Shown piece after piece: positions 6,861-14,893 of a stretch of 30,612 bases of DNA. The position numbers and the translations under genes are program-made. The stretch's first letter is position 1. Each line of letters starts with the position of its first letter. The stretch is from W1P20-047 sp051878795 (lineage in GTDB: Bacteria > Actinomycetota > Coriobacteriia > Coriobacteriales > Eggerthellaceae): contig JBJEKU010000002.1 of NCBI GenBank assembly GCA_051878795.1, positions 1-30,612 of the forward strand. Reading direction: 5' to 3'. Below the pieces are notes generated by a model. That model was given only the letters and a program-made list of their open reading frames with translations. It was not told the DNA's origin and searched no databases.

Positions 6861-8588
6861 ATGACCACCAAACACGGAGTAGGCGCTTTAAAGCGCCATG
6901 AAGTCAAAGTATCAGGCGTTGTATTCATGCTCTTCTGCCTGGTATCTGCCGGAGCATTCGGCATCGAGGAAATGATTCCCGAAGCAGGTCCTGGCCTTAC
7001 GATCGCAATGCTTATCGTTATCCCCATCATCTGGGCCTGGCCTCTGAGCAATATGGTTTCCGAATGCGGAAGCCTCATCCCATCCGAAGGCGGAATCTAC
7101 GCCTGGACACGCCAGGCATTCGGAGAGTTCTGGGGTTTCCAGGCTGGTTGGATGGGAACCGTCTCCACCTACATCACCAACGGCGTCTACGTCTCCCTGG
7201 TGGGCGGCTATCTTTCGCAGATCACGCCGATGACCCCCACGGCGCTTCTCGTTTTCAAGGTCCTGGTCATCGCGCTTTTCACATTTATCAATCTCAAAGG
7301 AATCCATATCGTCGATAAGGTTTCCACCGCGCTTTCCCTGATCATCGTTGCGGCTTTCGCGCTTATCGCCATCGTAGGCTTCGTCAACTGGCAGACCAGC
7401 CCCTTCGAGCCCTTCATCGCACCGGGCGTCGATGCCCTGAGCGGCGTGGGAACCAGCCTGTGCGTGTGCTTGTGGATGTATTGCGGATATGAATGCATCT
7501 CCAACCTGGCTGGAGAATTGAAGGACCCCCAGGTCATCCACCGCGGCCTGAAGATCGTCATGCCGCTCATCGCCCTGGGGTACATCCTGCCCACCACCGC
7601 TGGACTCGCCTGCATGCCCGAAGGCTCCTGGGTGAACTGGGCGGTCGACGGCGGCACCGGCGGCACTATCGGATATGCATCGGTCCTCACCCAGAACCTG
7701 GGTTCCATCTGGGGCGCCATTTTCCTGATCGTGAGCATCGTTGCACAATGCGCCATCTTCAACATGTACCTCGCGAGCGGCTCCCGCGGTTTCTTCGTGC
7801 TTTCCGATGACGGCATGGCACCGAAGGTATTCCGCAAGGTCAGCAAGAAGCGCAAGGTCCCCTATGTGGGAATCCTCTCCCTCGCATTCGTGACGCTCAT
7901 CACCTGCCAGGGCAGCTTCACCTTGCTGGTAACCGCAGAACTGGTGTTCCTTATCGGCCTGTATATCCTCTTGGCGGCAAGCACCCTTAAGCTGCGCAAG
8001 TACTTCCCCGTCGAAGAGCGCAGGAAGAAGAACCTGTTCATCATGGGCGGTGGCAAGCTGGGCTTGGCCTATTTCTGCGGCTTGCCCATCATCATCGCCG
8101 TTGCCGCCTTGCTGGTAAACGGCACCGACTATCTTGCGCTGGGCTTGCTGGGTATCACCACCGGCCCGGTCGCCTACTTCGTGTTCAAGCGCAGATACGG
8201 CGGCAAGCCCGTGAGCGAGGATGCCGACGTGCCCCTGATCCGCGCGGACCCTGATGCAATCGACCAGTACTACGTCGCACTCGAAAAGAAGAAGAGCCCT
8301 CTCGACAAACGATTGCGACTGGGCGATGGCGACGTATTCAACCTGGGGTTGTTCGCCAGCTTGGCAGGAGGGCTGGCCTTTTTCGGGCAGTTCTGGCTGC
8401 GCTGGTACGAGATCACCTACGGGGAATGGACGCCAGACGACTATGTCGCGTTCCAGAACTGCATCCCCTTTGTAATGGACTGCCTGCTCTGGATAGGCCT
8501 CGCCGTGATGCTTGTCGGCGTCGCCACCATGCTGGTCGCCCGATTCGGATTCAAGAATGATGCAATCGACGAAGCGGAGGCAGCCTAA
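6861..8588 (+). CDS. APC superfamily amino acid permease
   Basis: The 575-residue membrane protein has 12 APC-type helices and two additional ones at the C-terminus (about residues 497-515 and 540-565). The first helix carries the unwound motif GAFGIEE (about 33-39). Helix 2 is followed by SECGSLIPSEGGIYAWTRQA and GFQAGW, which match the PUT-like/AA_permease_2 branch that moves amino acids or polyamines with a proton or by exchange. A hydrophilic segment of about 70 residues with a charged stretch (EDADVPLIRADPDAIDQYY) separates helix 12 from the last two. The ATG at 6861 follows GGGGTG; the open frame upstream has no ribosome site. It is divergent from the TetR gene and probably controlled by it. 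The exact substrate cannot be assigned. Confidence 0.88.
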   Translation: MTTKHGVGALKRHEVKVSGVVFMLFCLVSAGAFGIEEMIPEAGPGLTIAMLIVIPIIWAWPLSNMVSECGSLIPSEGGIYAWTRQAFGEFWGFQAGWMGTVSTYITNGVYVSLVGGYLSQITPMTPTALLVFKVLVIALFTFINLKGIHIVDKVSTALSLIIVAAFALIAIVGFVNWQTSPFEPFIAPGVDALSGVGTSLCVCLWMYCGYECISNLAGELKDPQVIHRGLKIVMPLIALGYILPTTAGLACMPEGSWVNWAVDGGTGGTIGYASVLTQNLGSIWGAIFLIVSIVAQCAIFNMYLASGSRGFFVLSDDGMAPKVFRKVSKKRKVPYVGILSLAFVTLITCQGSFTLLVTAELVFLIGLYILLAASTLKLRKYFPVEERRKKNLFIMGGGKLGLAYFCGLPIIIAVAALLVNGTDYLALGLLGITTGPVAYFVFKRRYGGKPVSEDADVPLIRADPDAIDQYYVALEKKKSPLDKRLRLGDGDVFNLGLFASLAGGLAFFGQFWLRWYEITYGEWTPDDYVAFQNCIPFVMDCLLWIGLAVMLVGVATMLVARFGFKNDAIDEAEAA

Positions 8589-8653
8589 GCGAAGAAATCC
8601 CGAAAACCGCGTTGAAAGCATGCGGCAGGAAATAGAATCGCTTTATCGAAACG

Positions 8654-8683
8654 AGCAGGGGGAGCGGATCCGCTCCCCCTGCT
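8654..8683. terminator. Perfect 30-bp palindrome, bidirectional terminator
   Basis: The two 15-base arms, beginning AGCAGGGGGAGCGG, are fully complementary with no unpaired centre. It lies between the convergent permease and radical SAM genes and can end both transcripts, although T-tracts are short. Confidence 0.75.
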
Positions 8684-8725
8684 TCACTTAGGTGCTGCTT
8701 GACCAAACAGCCACGCGATCTACCT

Positions 8726-8752
8726 CTACACTCAGCGATCGCTAGGTTGTAG
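8726..8752 (-). promoter_or_regulatory. Candidate bacterial SECIS hairpin
   Basis: On the minus-strand RNA, CUACA pairs with UGUAG, and UAGC pairs with GCUG above a small internal loop, leaving a GAUC apical loop. The loop begins 20 bases after the UGA at 8760-8762, inside the 16-37 base spacing used for bacterial SECIS elements, and its first base is G, as those elements need. The stem includes the TAG stop of the extended frame. Prediction by eye only. Confidence 0.6.
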
Positions 8753-9734
8753 CGCCGCCTCAACTGGATCCGGCACCTGCGGTGCAGCAATAGCACCAAT
8801 TCCTAAAGGCGATGGGGCGCTGCCGAGGCGCTTCCCTCGCCCAATCGAAGATGGTTTCCTTACGCGCAATGGGAATACCCATCGCCTGATGGAAATCGCA
8901 ATCGAAAAGATCGCCTTTCCAATCCACGCTGATCTGCGAAAGGCACATCATCCCTGGCACCGTTTCCGGGTTGAAAGCATCGATGAGCTTTTCCATATAT
9001 CCGGCAAGGCGTCCTTTTCTATGCAATGCCTCGGCGAACCTGCCACAGGGCATATTCGCGATTGCGACCAGATTGGTGAACTCCACCCCATGATCTTCGC
9101 GCAAACGTCTGCGGTATTCGGCTTCCAAGGTACTCTGGTCGGGAGACAAAGTGGGGCCCGCAGGGTTGAATACCAAAGTCAGCGCATGTTTTCCCGTACC
9201 GTAGCCAACCGCATTGAGCTCCCTGAGCGCTTCGATGTTCTTCACGAACACACCTGCACCTCTGATCTTGTCGTTGTTCTTTTCCTCGTAAAAAGGCAAG
9301 GAAGCGAACAGGTCGACCCCGGTTTCGTCATACACCTCGATGAAATGGTGGTATTGGGGGTCCATGAGGATGCACAGGTTGGTACGCACCATCACCTTCG
9401 CCCCGATCTTACGCGCCTCGCGCAAGAACCACTCAAGATGAGGGTTCATTTCCGGAGCTCCGCCGGTCACATCCAACAGCTTGAATCCGCCGCGCTGATA
9501 CGCCTCAAGGCAAGCCGCCATAGTCTGAAGATCCATTTCCTCGGTTCGAGACGGAGAGCACTGAAGGTGGCAATGACGGCAGGCGATATTGCACTTGTAT
9601 CCGATATTAACCTGCAATGTATCCAGCTGTTCGTACGAACGGCGGAATTCGGGATCGATCTTCGTCACGAAGGGCGGAAAACCCGCCAGGAGTTCCCGAT
9701 AATCCGAAGCCTCGCTTTCGCAAGCCGCAAGCAC
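8742..9734 (-). CDS. arsS: ArsS-type radical SAM protein, predicted selenoprotein (TGA = Sec)
   Basis: The predicted 330-residue radical SAM enzyme carries the cluster motif CxxxCxxC at Cys48, Cys52 and Cys55 (YKCNIACRHCHLQCSPSR), the form seen in the arsenosugar-biosynthesis ArsS/selenodomain family. G-G-A-P (VTGGAPEMNP) follows. The C-terminal domain ends with CYCCTAGAGSS. The family normally continues with Cys-Gly-Gly; here the next codon is TGA (8760-8762), then GGC GGC GCT ACA ACC TAG. Reading TGA as selenocysteine (residue 325) restores the tail. If TGA is a stop, the protein lacks the final family residue. GTG at 9734 is chosen as start, two bases after the upstream stop; an ATG at 9785 would overlap that gene by 49 bases. 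It lies in one operon with the peroxidase-like gene. Participation in arsenosugar formation is inferred from family naming, and the substrate is not visible. Confidence 0.8.
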
Positions 9735-9736
9735 GC

Positions 9737-10075
9737 TTAGAACTCGTTCTCTTCGATGATCTTGAGTGCCTGGGTTCCGTGGCACAGGGCAGCACCCGCA
9801 TGGATGGCGGTGGCAACATGGAATACCTCCATGATCTGCTTGCCATCACAACCCTTGGAGATAAGGGAATTGGTAAAGGCATCGATGCAATAGGGGCATT
9901 CCAGAGCGGCAGCGCAACCCAGCCCGATCAACGCCTTCTCGCGAGCAGTGAGCTCGCCTTCCGCAAAGGCACTGCCGTAATACTTGAGGAAGTTCTCCCA
10001 AAGCTCGGGGGCGTACTCGCCCAAGTCGCCCTTTCCGAAACGCCCCAGATCGGCGTTGTCATAATAATGGCTCAT
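9737..10075 (-). CDS. AhpD-like peroxidase-family protein, partner of the radical SAM selenoprotein
   Basis: The 112-residue carboxymuconolactone decarboxylase/AhpD-fold protein has its redox motif CPYC at residues 60-63 (ALECPYCIDAF) and a downstream histidine (FHVATAIHAGAAL). Short length and the opening YYDNADLGRFGKGDLGE resemble the arsenosugar biosynthesis-associated peroxidase-like family (perox_w_seleSAM), which is typically encoded beside ArsS-type radical SAM proteins, exactly as here. Both motif residues are Cys codons, so this partner is not itself a selenoprotein. ATG at 10075 follows AGGAAtagct. The next gene starts two bases after its stop, consistent with translational coupling. 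A role in supplying or receiving thiol electrons for the radical SAM product is inferred. Confidence 0.85.
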   Translation of the reverse strand: MSHYYDNADLGRFGKGDLGEYAPELWENFLKYYGSAFAEGELTAREKALIGLGCAAALECPYCIDAFTNSLISKGCDGKQIMEVFHVATAIHAGAALCHGTQALKIIEENEF

Positions 10076-10125
10076 AGCTATTCCTTTCCTTGATAGTTCG
10101 GCCATATCCACGCGCATAGTAACAA

Positions 10126-10139
10126 TTCCAGCAGGAATA
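10126..10139. promoter_or_regulatory. Small inverted repeat ATTCC-4-GGAAT upstream of the peroxidase gene
   Basis: ATTCCAGCAGGAAT sits about 50 bases upstream of the peroxidase start, in the 281-base gap shared with the divergent nitroreductase. A perfect GATTA-A-TAATC is at 10173-10183. Either could be an operator; no regulator is adjacent. Confidence 0.25.
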
Positions 10140-10356
10140 GCCAGCGGCAAGTCCGGGTGAACACGCGTTTTCGATTAATAATCAGGCATAAGAAAGGACC
10201 TGGGACTGTTTACGACGAAGCTTCCCGTTCCAGTTGATCCGCTTTCATCCTTCTGCATTACGGTTTTCCGCCAAAATGCATGACCCCCGGCCTTTGGTCT
10301 ACAATGGTACGAATGGAAAATCGCGCATTCGGTACAGCTGCAAGGAGATCGAGCAT

Positions 10357-11025
10357 ATGGATACCATGAAAGTCATGGCTCAACGCCATTCAGTCCGTCG
10401 TTACAAAAGCGAGCCAATCCCCATGGAAACACGAGACTTCCTCCGAGGCTATATCGACGACCTGAATAAGGAACACGACCTGAATTTCCAGCTCTTCTTC
10501 GATACCAGGCACATGTTCAACCGTATGCAAAGGCTCACACGTGCGAAGAATGTCAGCAACTACCTCGCTCTGGTCGTACCCGAGCAGGCAGGCGGCGGCG
10601 AGAAAGCCGGCTTCTTCGGATCGGAATTCACCATCGTGGCGCAAACCATGGGACTGAACACCTGGTGGGTCGGCGGCGGATACAGCCGTGCGATGGTCGC
10701 GTCTGATACCAACCTGAAAATCGGACAGGACATGATCTGCATCATCGCCTTCGGCTATGGCGAAAACCAGGGCGTTCCCCATAAGTCGAAGACCCCCGAA
10801 GAGGTAAGCAGCTACGAAGGCGAGGCGCCCGAATGGTTCGAACAGGGTGTGAAGGCCGCCCTGTTGGCACCCACCGCAAACAACAAGCAGGACTTCATGA
10901 TCACCGGCAAGGGCAGGAAGGTGGATATCACCTACGAGTTCAGCAGGTATGGCGACATCGACCTAGGTATCGTCAAGCAGCACTTTACGATGGGCGCAGG
11001 CATAGAGAACTTCAAATGGGCGTAA
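10357..11025 (+). CDS. Nitroreductase family protein (FMN-dependent, TM1586-like)
   Basis: The 222-residue protein begins with the nitroreductase FMN-binding motif RHSVRRY (residues 9-15) and has a glycine-rich segment G-G-G-Y (about 107-110). Repeated A-P-T-A-N-N-K-Q near residue 170 is the second nitroreductase-fold half that supports FMN. The layout fits the TM1586-type putative nitroreductases: single-chain, with two pseudo-repeats, not a normal NfsA/NfsB dimer. Expected role: NAD(P)H- or flavin-dependent reduction of an unknown substrate in the cytoplasm. AAGGAG lies nine bases before the ATG. A TACAAT box at 10300-10305 may be its -10 element. Divergent from the peroxidase/radical SAM operon. 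Confidence 0.87.
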   Translation: MDTMKVMAQRHSVRRYKSEPIPMETRDFLRGYIDDLNKEHDLNFQLFFDTRHMFNRMQRLTRAKNVSNYLALVVPEQAGGGEKAGFFGSEFTIVAQTMGLNTWWVGGGYSRAMVASDTNLKIGQDMICIIAFGYGENQGVPHKSKTPEEVSSYEGEAPEWFEQGVKAALLAPTANNKQDFMITGKGRKVDITYEFSRYGDIDLGIVKQHFTMGAGIENFKWA

Positions 11026-11047
11026 TAACCCCTCAACCAGGGAAAGC

Positions 11048-11079
11048 AGAAGGGCGGATCGAATTCGATCCGCCCTTCT
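11048..11079 (+). terminator. Perfect 32-bp palindromic terminator after the nitroreductase gene
   Basis: The palindrome has complete arms beginning AGAAGGGCGGATCG and a GAATTC centre, and is followed by TTCGC. It lies 22 bases past the stop. Confidence 0.85.
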
Positions 11080-11232
11080 TTCGCAAAGAAGCTTGCACCT
11101 ATCCCACTCAGCAGCGATACGGAACGATAATAGCTTTTCGCACCAACGCGAAGCGCTTAACCTAACCTGCGTCGATGCAACGCGAGTGCAAAGGGCATTG
11201 CAGCACAAGATACCGCACGACCCAATTATGCA

Positions 11233-11264
11233 GCAGGGCCGCCGATCGATGTCAGCGGCCCTGC
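11233..11264 (-). terminator. Terminator of the flavin reductase-rubredoxin gene
   Basis: CAGGGCCGC and GCGGCCCTG form a 9-bp stem with a 12-base loop, 24 bases past the stop on the minus strand. The following T content is low. Confidence 0.65.
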
Positions 11265-11287
11265 AAAGGTTCCGATTATTAGAAAGC

Positions 11288-11992
11288 TTACAGCTCGATA
11301 CGGACGAAAACGTCGCGACCCATGCCGCACATGGGGCAGACGAAGTCCTCGGGGAGCTCTTCCACGTCCATTTCGACCACATAGCCGCAGATCTCGCAAC
11401 GCCATCCGTAGCGGGGCTTTGCGGCAGCCTCTTCGGCAGGCTGCTGTTCTGCCTGGGCAGGAGCTGCCTGGACGGGTTCGGCATCAGGGCCTTCGTAACT
11501 AGAAGCCTTCGGAGGGGTCTTGCCGCCCTTGACCAGATGGTAGTCCGCATAGGTCATGGGAGCCGCCTGACCGGTTACCTCGGCGCGCTCCACTTCGCCG
11601 ATGAACAGATAGTGGGAACCCACGTCAACGGTGTCGACCACACGGCAGCTGAAGGTGGCGATGGCGTCCTGGGTAACGCAGGGGATGCCCCATTCGTCCA
11701 CCACGAACTCGCAGTCGGCGAACTTGTCGACTTCTTCGGAATTCTTGAATCCGAAAGTGCCGATCAACGGCATGGAGGTATCGATTCCGAAAACGCTCGC
11801 GCAGAAGCGGCCGGACTTCTGGATTGCGGACGCAGTGGTATTTTCCTTGTTCACGGCAACGCTCAACTGGGCAGGAGTGGAAGTTACCTGCAGTACGGTG
11901 TTGACCACGCAACCGTAGTTACGATCGTCCGCCTTGGTGGAAACGACATATAAGCCGCAGGTGAGGTTGCGGAATGCCTTCTTATCGATCAT
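11288..11992 (-). CDS. Flavin reductase-like protein with C-terminal rubredoxin domain
   Basis: The 234-residue fusion has an FMN-binding split-barrel domain at about residues 1-150 (opening MIDKKAFRNLTCGLYVVSTK; VNTVLQVTSTPAQLSVAVNK typical of flavoredoxins). A flexible Pro/Ala/Gln linker follows (about 165-195), then a rubredoxin domain with both iron-binding pairs, CEICGY and CPMCGM (residues 199-234). The layout is that of high-molecular-weight rubredoxins (Hrb) of anaerobes, which pass NAD(P)H electrons to oxygen-, NO- or peroxide-reducing flavoproteins. Start ATG at 11992 follows AAGGA by eight bases. A promoter TTCGGA-17-TAGGAT lies upstream. It is a single-gene unit with its own terminator, next to hydrogenase genes. 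The electron donor and acceptor are not in the window or not identifiable. Confidence 0.92.
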   Translation of the reverse strand: MIDKKAFRNLTCGLYVVSTKADDRNYGCVVNTVLQVTSTPAQLSVAVNKENTTASAIQKSGRFCASVFGIDTSMPLIGTFGFKNSEEVDKFADCEFVVDEWGIPCVTQDAIATFSCRVVDTVDVGSHYLFIGEVERAEVTGQAAPMTYADYHLVKGGKTPPKASSYEGPDAEPVQAAPAQAEQQPAEEAAAKPRYGWRCEICGYVVEMDVEELPEDFVCPMCGMGRDVFVRIEL

Positions 11993-12046
11993 GAGAACAA
12001 TCCTTTCGTTCAAGCACCCCAACAGGATGCATTCGAGCGTGCAGAA

Positions 12047-12075
12047 ATCCTATCATCGGCATCGGCGAATCCGAA
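12047..12075 (-). promoter_or_regulatory. Promoter of the flavin reductase-rubredoxin gene
   Basis: Minus strand: TTCGGA (12070-12075), 17 bases, TAGGAT (12047-12052). The start codon is 55 bases downstream. Confidence 0.5.
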
Positions 12076-12207
12076 GATGACAGGGACATCTTCATCCAAC
12101 TTGGCATAAAGAAAACTACGAAGACGACTCCAGCCAGCTAGAATCCGATAAGGCTCTTCAGACGCTACAACTTCGTACAGGCTACCACACCGAATTACGA
12201 ATCGGGC

Positions 12208-13416
12208 TTATAAACCCTGTACGCACCGGGTGAGTATCCCGTTCATATGCGCGATGGCGATGCCGTAGTTCACGATAGGCACGCCTGCCGCCTGTGCCGA
12301 AGCAACGCGGAAACGCATCTCCCTTTCATTGAGCATGCAGCCCCCGCAGTGAACGACCAGGCGGTATGGGGAAAGGTCCGCAGGAAACTCGTTACCGGAC
12401 ACGAATTCGAATCGGGGTTCCGCACCGCTGAAATCGCGGATCCAACGGGGCATCTTAACCGTTCCGATATCCTCGCACTGCCTATGATGTGTGCAGCCTT
12501 CGGCGATAAGCACCTTATCTCCATCTTGCAGCCTGGCAATTTCTTCCGCACCTTCCATGTAGGGCGCCAACTCGCCTTTGTATCGTGCCATCAGGATGGA
12601 AAACGACGTAAGCGGCACATTTGCGGGAACCAAAGGATCGACCCGATGGAATGCCTGGGAATCCGTGACAACCAATCTTGGCAGATCGACGAGCTTTCCC
12701 AGGGTAGCGCCAAGCTCTTCAGGTTGGCAGATGAGTGCATTGGCATGCATATCCAGAAGCTCTCGCAACACCAATTGCTGGGGCAGGATCAAGCGTCCCT
12801 TCGGCGCAGAAGAATCGATGGGGACCACCATCACCACCACATCGCCTTCGGCTGTAAGCCCCTGCAGGATGGTCTTTTGGGCTGCAGGCGCACCCTGCAG
12901 GCCTGCGCGGGCGATGGCTTCCTTCAGATCGTGCACTCCCCTGCCGGTTACGGCACTCACGACGCATTCGACAGCACCTTCGGGAATATCTTCCAGGTCG
13001 GGTACTTGCACACCTTCATGAAGCATATCCGCCTTGTTGCGGGCAATGATAAGCGGGCGGTTTTCGGTTTTGAGCTTCTCTACGAATTCGCGCTCGAGCG
13101 GCTCCAACCCACGGCCCGCATCGATCACCAGAACCACCACATCGCACTTGCGCAGCTCGCGCAGAGCACGGTCGACGCGAGCCAAGCCGAGCTCGCCCTC
13201 ATCGTCCAGGCCAGGGGTGTCGATGATCACCACAGGACCCAGGGGAAGCAGCTCCATCGCCTTCCAAACCGAATCGGTAGTGGTTCCCTTCACACTCGAT
13301 ACGATGGATAGATCCTGCCCGGTTACCGCATTGACCAGGCTCGATTTGCCGGCATTGCGCAAACCGAAGAAGCCGATATGGCAGCGTTCGGATTTAGGGG
13401 CGTCCTGCATTCCCAT
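12208..13416 (-). CDS. hydF: [FeFe]-hydrogenase maturation GTPase HydF
   Basis: The 402-residue protein carries a TrmE-like GTPase domain: G1 GLRNAGKSS at 18-26, G3 DTPGLD at about 66-71, G4 NKAD near 127-130. A dimerisation domain follows, and a C-terminal cluster domain with Cys308-x-His310 (GCTHHRQC) and HCGGC (Cys357, Cys360), the CxH...CxxC ligands of the HydF iron-sulfur scaffold. It assembles the di-iron subcluster made by HydE and HydG and hands it to HydA. ATG at 13416 follows AGGCAGGG; the frame extends upstream into hydG but without a ribosome site. It lies 28 bases downstream of hydG on the same strand, the maturase part of the hydrogenase locus. Family and motif set are complete. 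Confidence 0.95.
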   Translation of the reverse strand: MGMQDAPKSERCHIGFFGLRNAGKSSLVNAVTGQDLSIVSSVKGTTTDSVWKAMELLPLGPVVIIDTPGLDDEGELGLARVDRALRELRKCDVVVLVIDAGRGLEPLEREFVEKLKTENRPLIIARNKADMLHEGVQVPDLEDIPEGAVECVVSAVTGRGVHDLKEAIARAGLQGAPAAQKTILQGLTAEGDVVVMVVPIDSSAPKGRLILPQQLVLRELLDMHANALICQPEELGATLGKLVDLPRLVVTDSQAFHRVDPLVPANVPLTSFSILMARYKGELAPYMEGAEEIARLQDGDKVLIAEGCTHHRQCEDIGTVKMPRWIRDFSGAEPRFEFVSGNEFPADLSPYRLVVHCGGCMLNEREMRFRVASAQAAGVPIVNYGIAIAHMNGILTRCVQGL

Positions 13417-13444
13417 AGGGCCCTGCCTTTCCTGATGGTTGGTT

Positions 13445-14893
13445 CTAGAAGCGGAAGTCGCGTCCGCAGCCTGCCAAGATATCGTCCACATGCTCGGCTG
13501 CAAGCTTCTTCACCTTGGGATCCTTAACCAGCTCCAGCTCGCGCTTGATCATCGCGATACCCTTGTCATACGTATCGGGGGTCGCATAGTCCGCCAAGTA
13601 CTCTGCCAAGGTCATGATGGCGTTGGGGTGGCAGTAGTTCAGGATCTGGCCGCTCTTGCAGAAGCTCATGAAACGGTCGCCCGTACGGCCCGCACGATAG
13701 CAGGCGGTGCAGAACGAGGGGATATGGTTGTTATCCATCAGCCAGTTGATGACCTCATCCAAAGTTCGGTTGTCGGAAACGTCGAACTGCTCGGTATCAT
13801 GCGGACGCTCTTCTTCGATATACCCGCCTACGCTGGTACGGGAACCGCCGCTGATCTGGGACACGCCGTACTGCAGAGCACGTTCGCGCACTTCCTTGCT
13901 TTCCCTGGTGGACATGATGATGCCGGTATAAGGGACGGCAATGCGGATGAGCGCGGTGATCTTCTCGAAGATATCATCGGAGATGGAGTTGTCGAAATCA
14001 TTGGGATCGATGTCTGCCGCACGCTTGATGCGGGGAACGCTGATGGTATGCGGACCCACTCCGTGGACAGCCTCCAAGTGCTCGGCATGCATGAGCAGGC
14101 CGGCGAATTCGTAACGGTATTTGTCCAGGCCGAAGAGCACGCCCAAACCAACGTCATCGATGCCGCCATCCATCGCACGGTCCATGGCTTCGGTATGCCA
14201 GTTATAGTCGTGCTTGGGACCGGTGGGATGCAGCTGCTCGTAGCTTTCCTTGTGATAGGTTTCCTGGAACAGGATATAGGTACCGATTTCGGCTTCCTTG
14301 AGCATACGGTACTCTTCCACCGTAGTGGCGGCGATGTTCACGTTCACACGCCTGATGGCACCGTTCTTGTGCTTCACGTTATAGATGGTGTCGATGCATT
14401 CCAGGATGTATTCGATGGGATTGTTCTTGGGATCCTCGCCTGCTTCTATGGCAAGGCGCTTGTGTCCCATATCCTGAAGCGCGATTACTTCGGCACGCAC
14501 CTCTTCCTGCGTGAGCTTCTTGCGGGGAATTGTCTTATTCTTGGCATGGTACGGGCAGTACACGCAGCCGTTGATGCAGTAATTGGACAGGTACAGGGGC
14601 GCGAACAGCACGATGCGGTTGCCGTAATACGCCAGCTTGATTTCGCGGGCGAGCTTCTTGATCTCCTCATTGACCTGGGGGTCTTCGCACGCGAGCAGCA
14701 CCGAGGCCTCGCGATGGCTGATCACGGTGCAGTGGTCCTTGGCCACGTTCATGTTCTTGCGGGCTTTTTCCAGGATGGAGTGGATGAGCTCGAGGTTGTC
14801 CTTGTTCGCATCAGCATACTCGAGCGTCTCCAAGATCTCGTCGTGGTTGATGAACTCATCAGCGCAACGGGACGCCGGATTGTAGATTGCCAT
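13445..14893 (-). CDS. hydG: [FeFe]-hydrogenase maturase HydG (radical SAM tyrosine lyase)
   Basis: The 482-residue protein contains the radical SAM CxxxCxxC at 106, 110, 113 (NYCINGCVYCPYH) in the ThiH/HydG arrangement. The C-terminal extension carries the second cluster motif (FCTACYRAG followed 20-odd residues later by Cys in SFCKSGQ), which distinguishes HydG from ThiH. HydG splits tyrosine into p-cresol and dehydroglycine to make the CO and CN ligands of the H-cluster. Length is normal. Start ATG-GCA at 14893 is preferred over a GTG three codons earlier because AGGA lies 10 bases before it. It lies upstream of hydF. No hydE gene is present in this window, so that maturase must be elsewhere. 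A possible promoter is noted at 14942-14972. Confidence 0.95.
   Translation of the reverse strand: MAIYNPASRCADEFINHDEILETLEYADANKDNLELIHSILEKARKNMNVAKDHCTVISHREASVLLACEDPQVNEEIKKLAREIKLAYYGNRIVLFAPLYLSNYCINGCVYCPYHAKNKTIPRKKLTQEEVRAEVIALQDMGHKRLAIEAGEDPKNNPIEYILECIDTIYNVKHKNGAIRRVNVNIAATTVEEYRMLKEAEIGTYILFQETYHKESYEQLHPTGPKHDYNWHTEAMDRAMDGGIDDVGLGVLFGLDKYRYEFAGLLMHAEHLEAVHGVGPHTISVPRIKRAADIDPNDFDNSISDDIFEKITALIRIAVPYTGIIMSTRESKEVRERALQYGVSQISGGSRTSVGGYIEEERPHDTEQFDVSDNRTLDEVINWLMDNNHIPSFCTACYRAGRTGDRFMSFCKSGQILNYCHPNAIMTLAEYLADYATPDTYDKGIAMIKRELELVKDPKVKKLAAEHVDDILAGCGRDFRF

Noticed and set aside
6912..8621. 569-codon minus-strand frame opposite the permease
   Set aside because: It is very rich in Asp, Gly and Gln, lacks hydrophobic pattern or motif, and mirrors the GC-periodic code of the real permease.
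8760..9785. Radical SAM protein starting at ATG 9785 and ending at TGA 8762
   Set aside because: The ATG start overlaps the upstream gene by 49 bases, while GTG 9734 directly follows its stop; the TGA end truncates the family tail.
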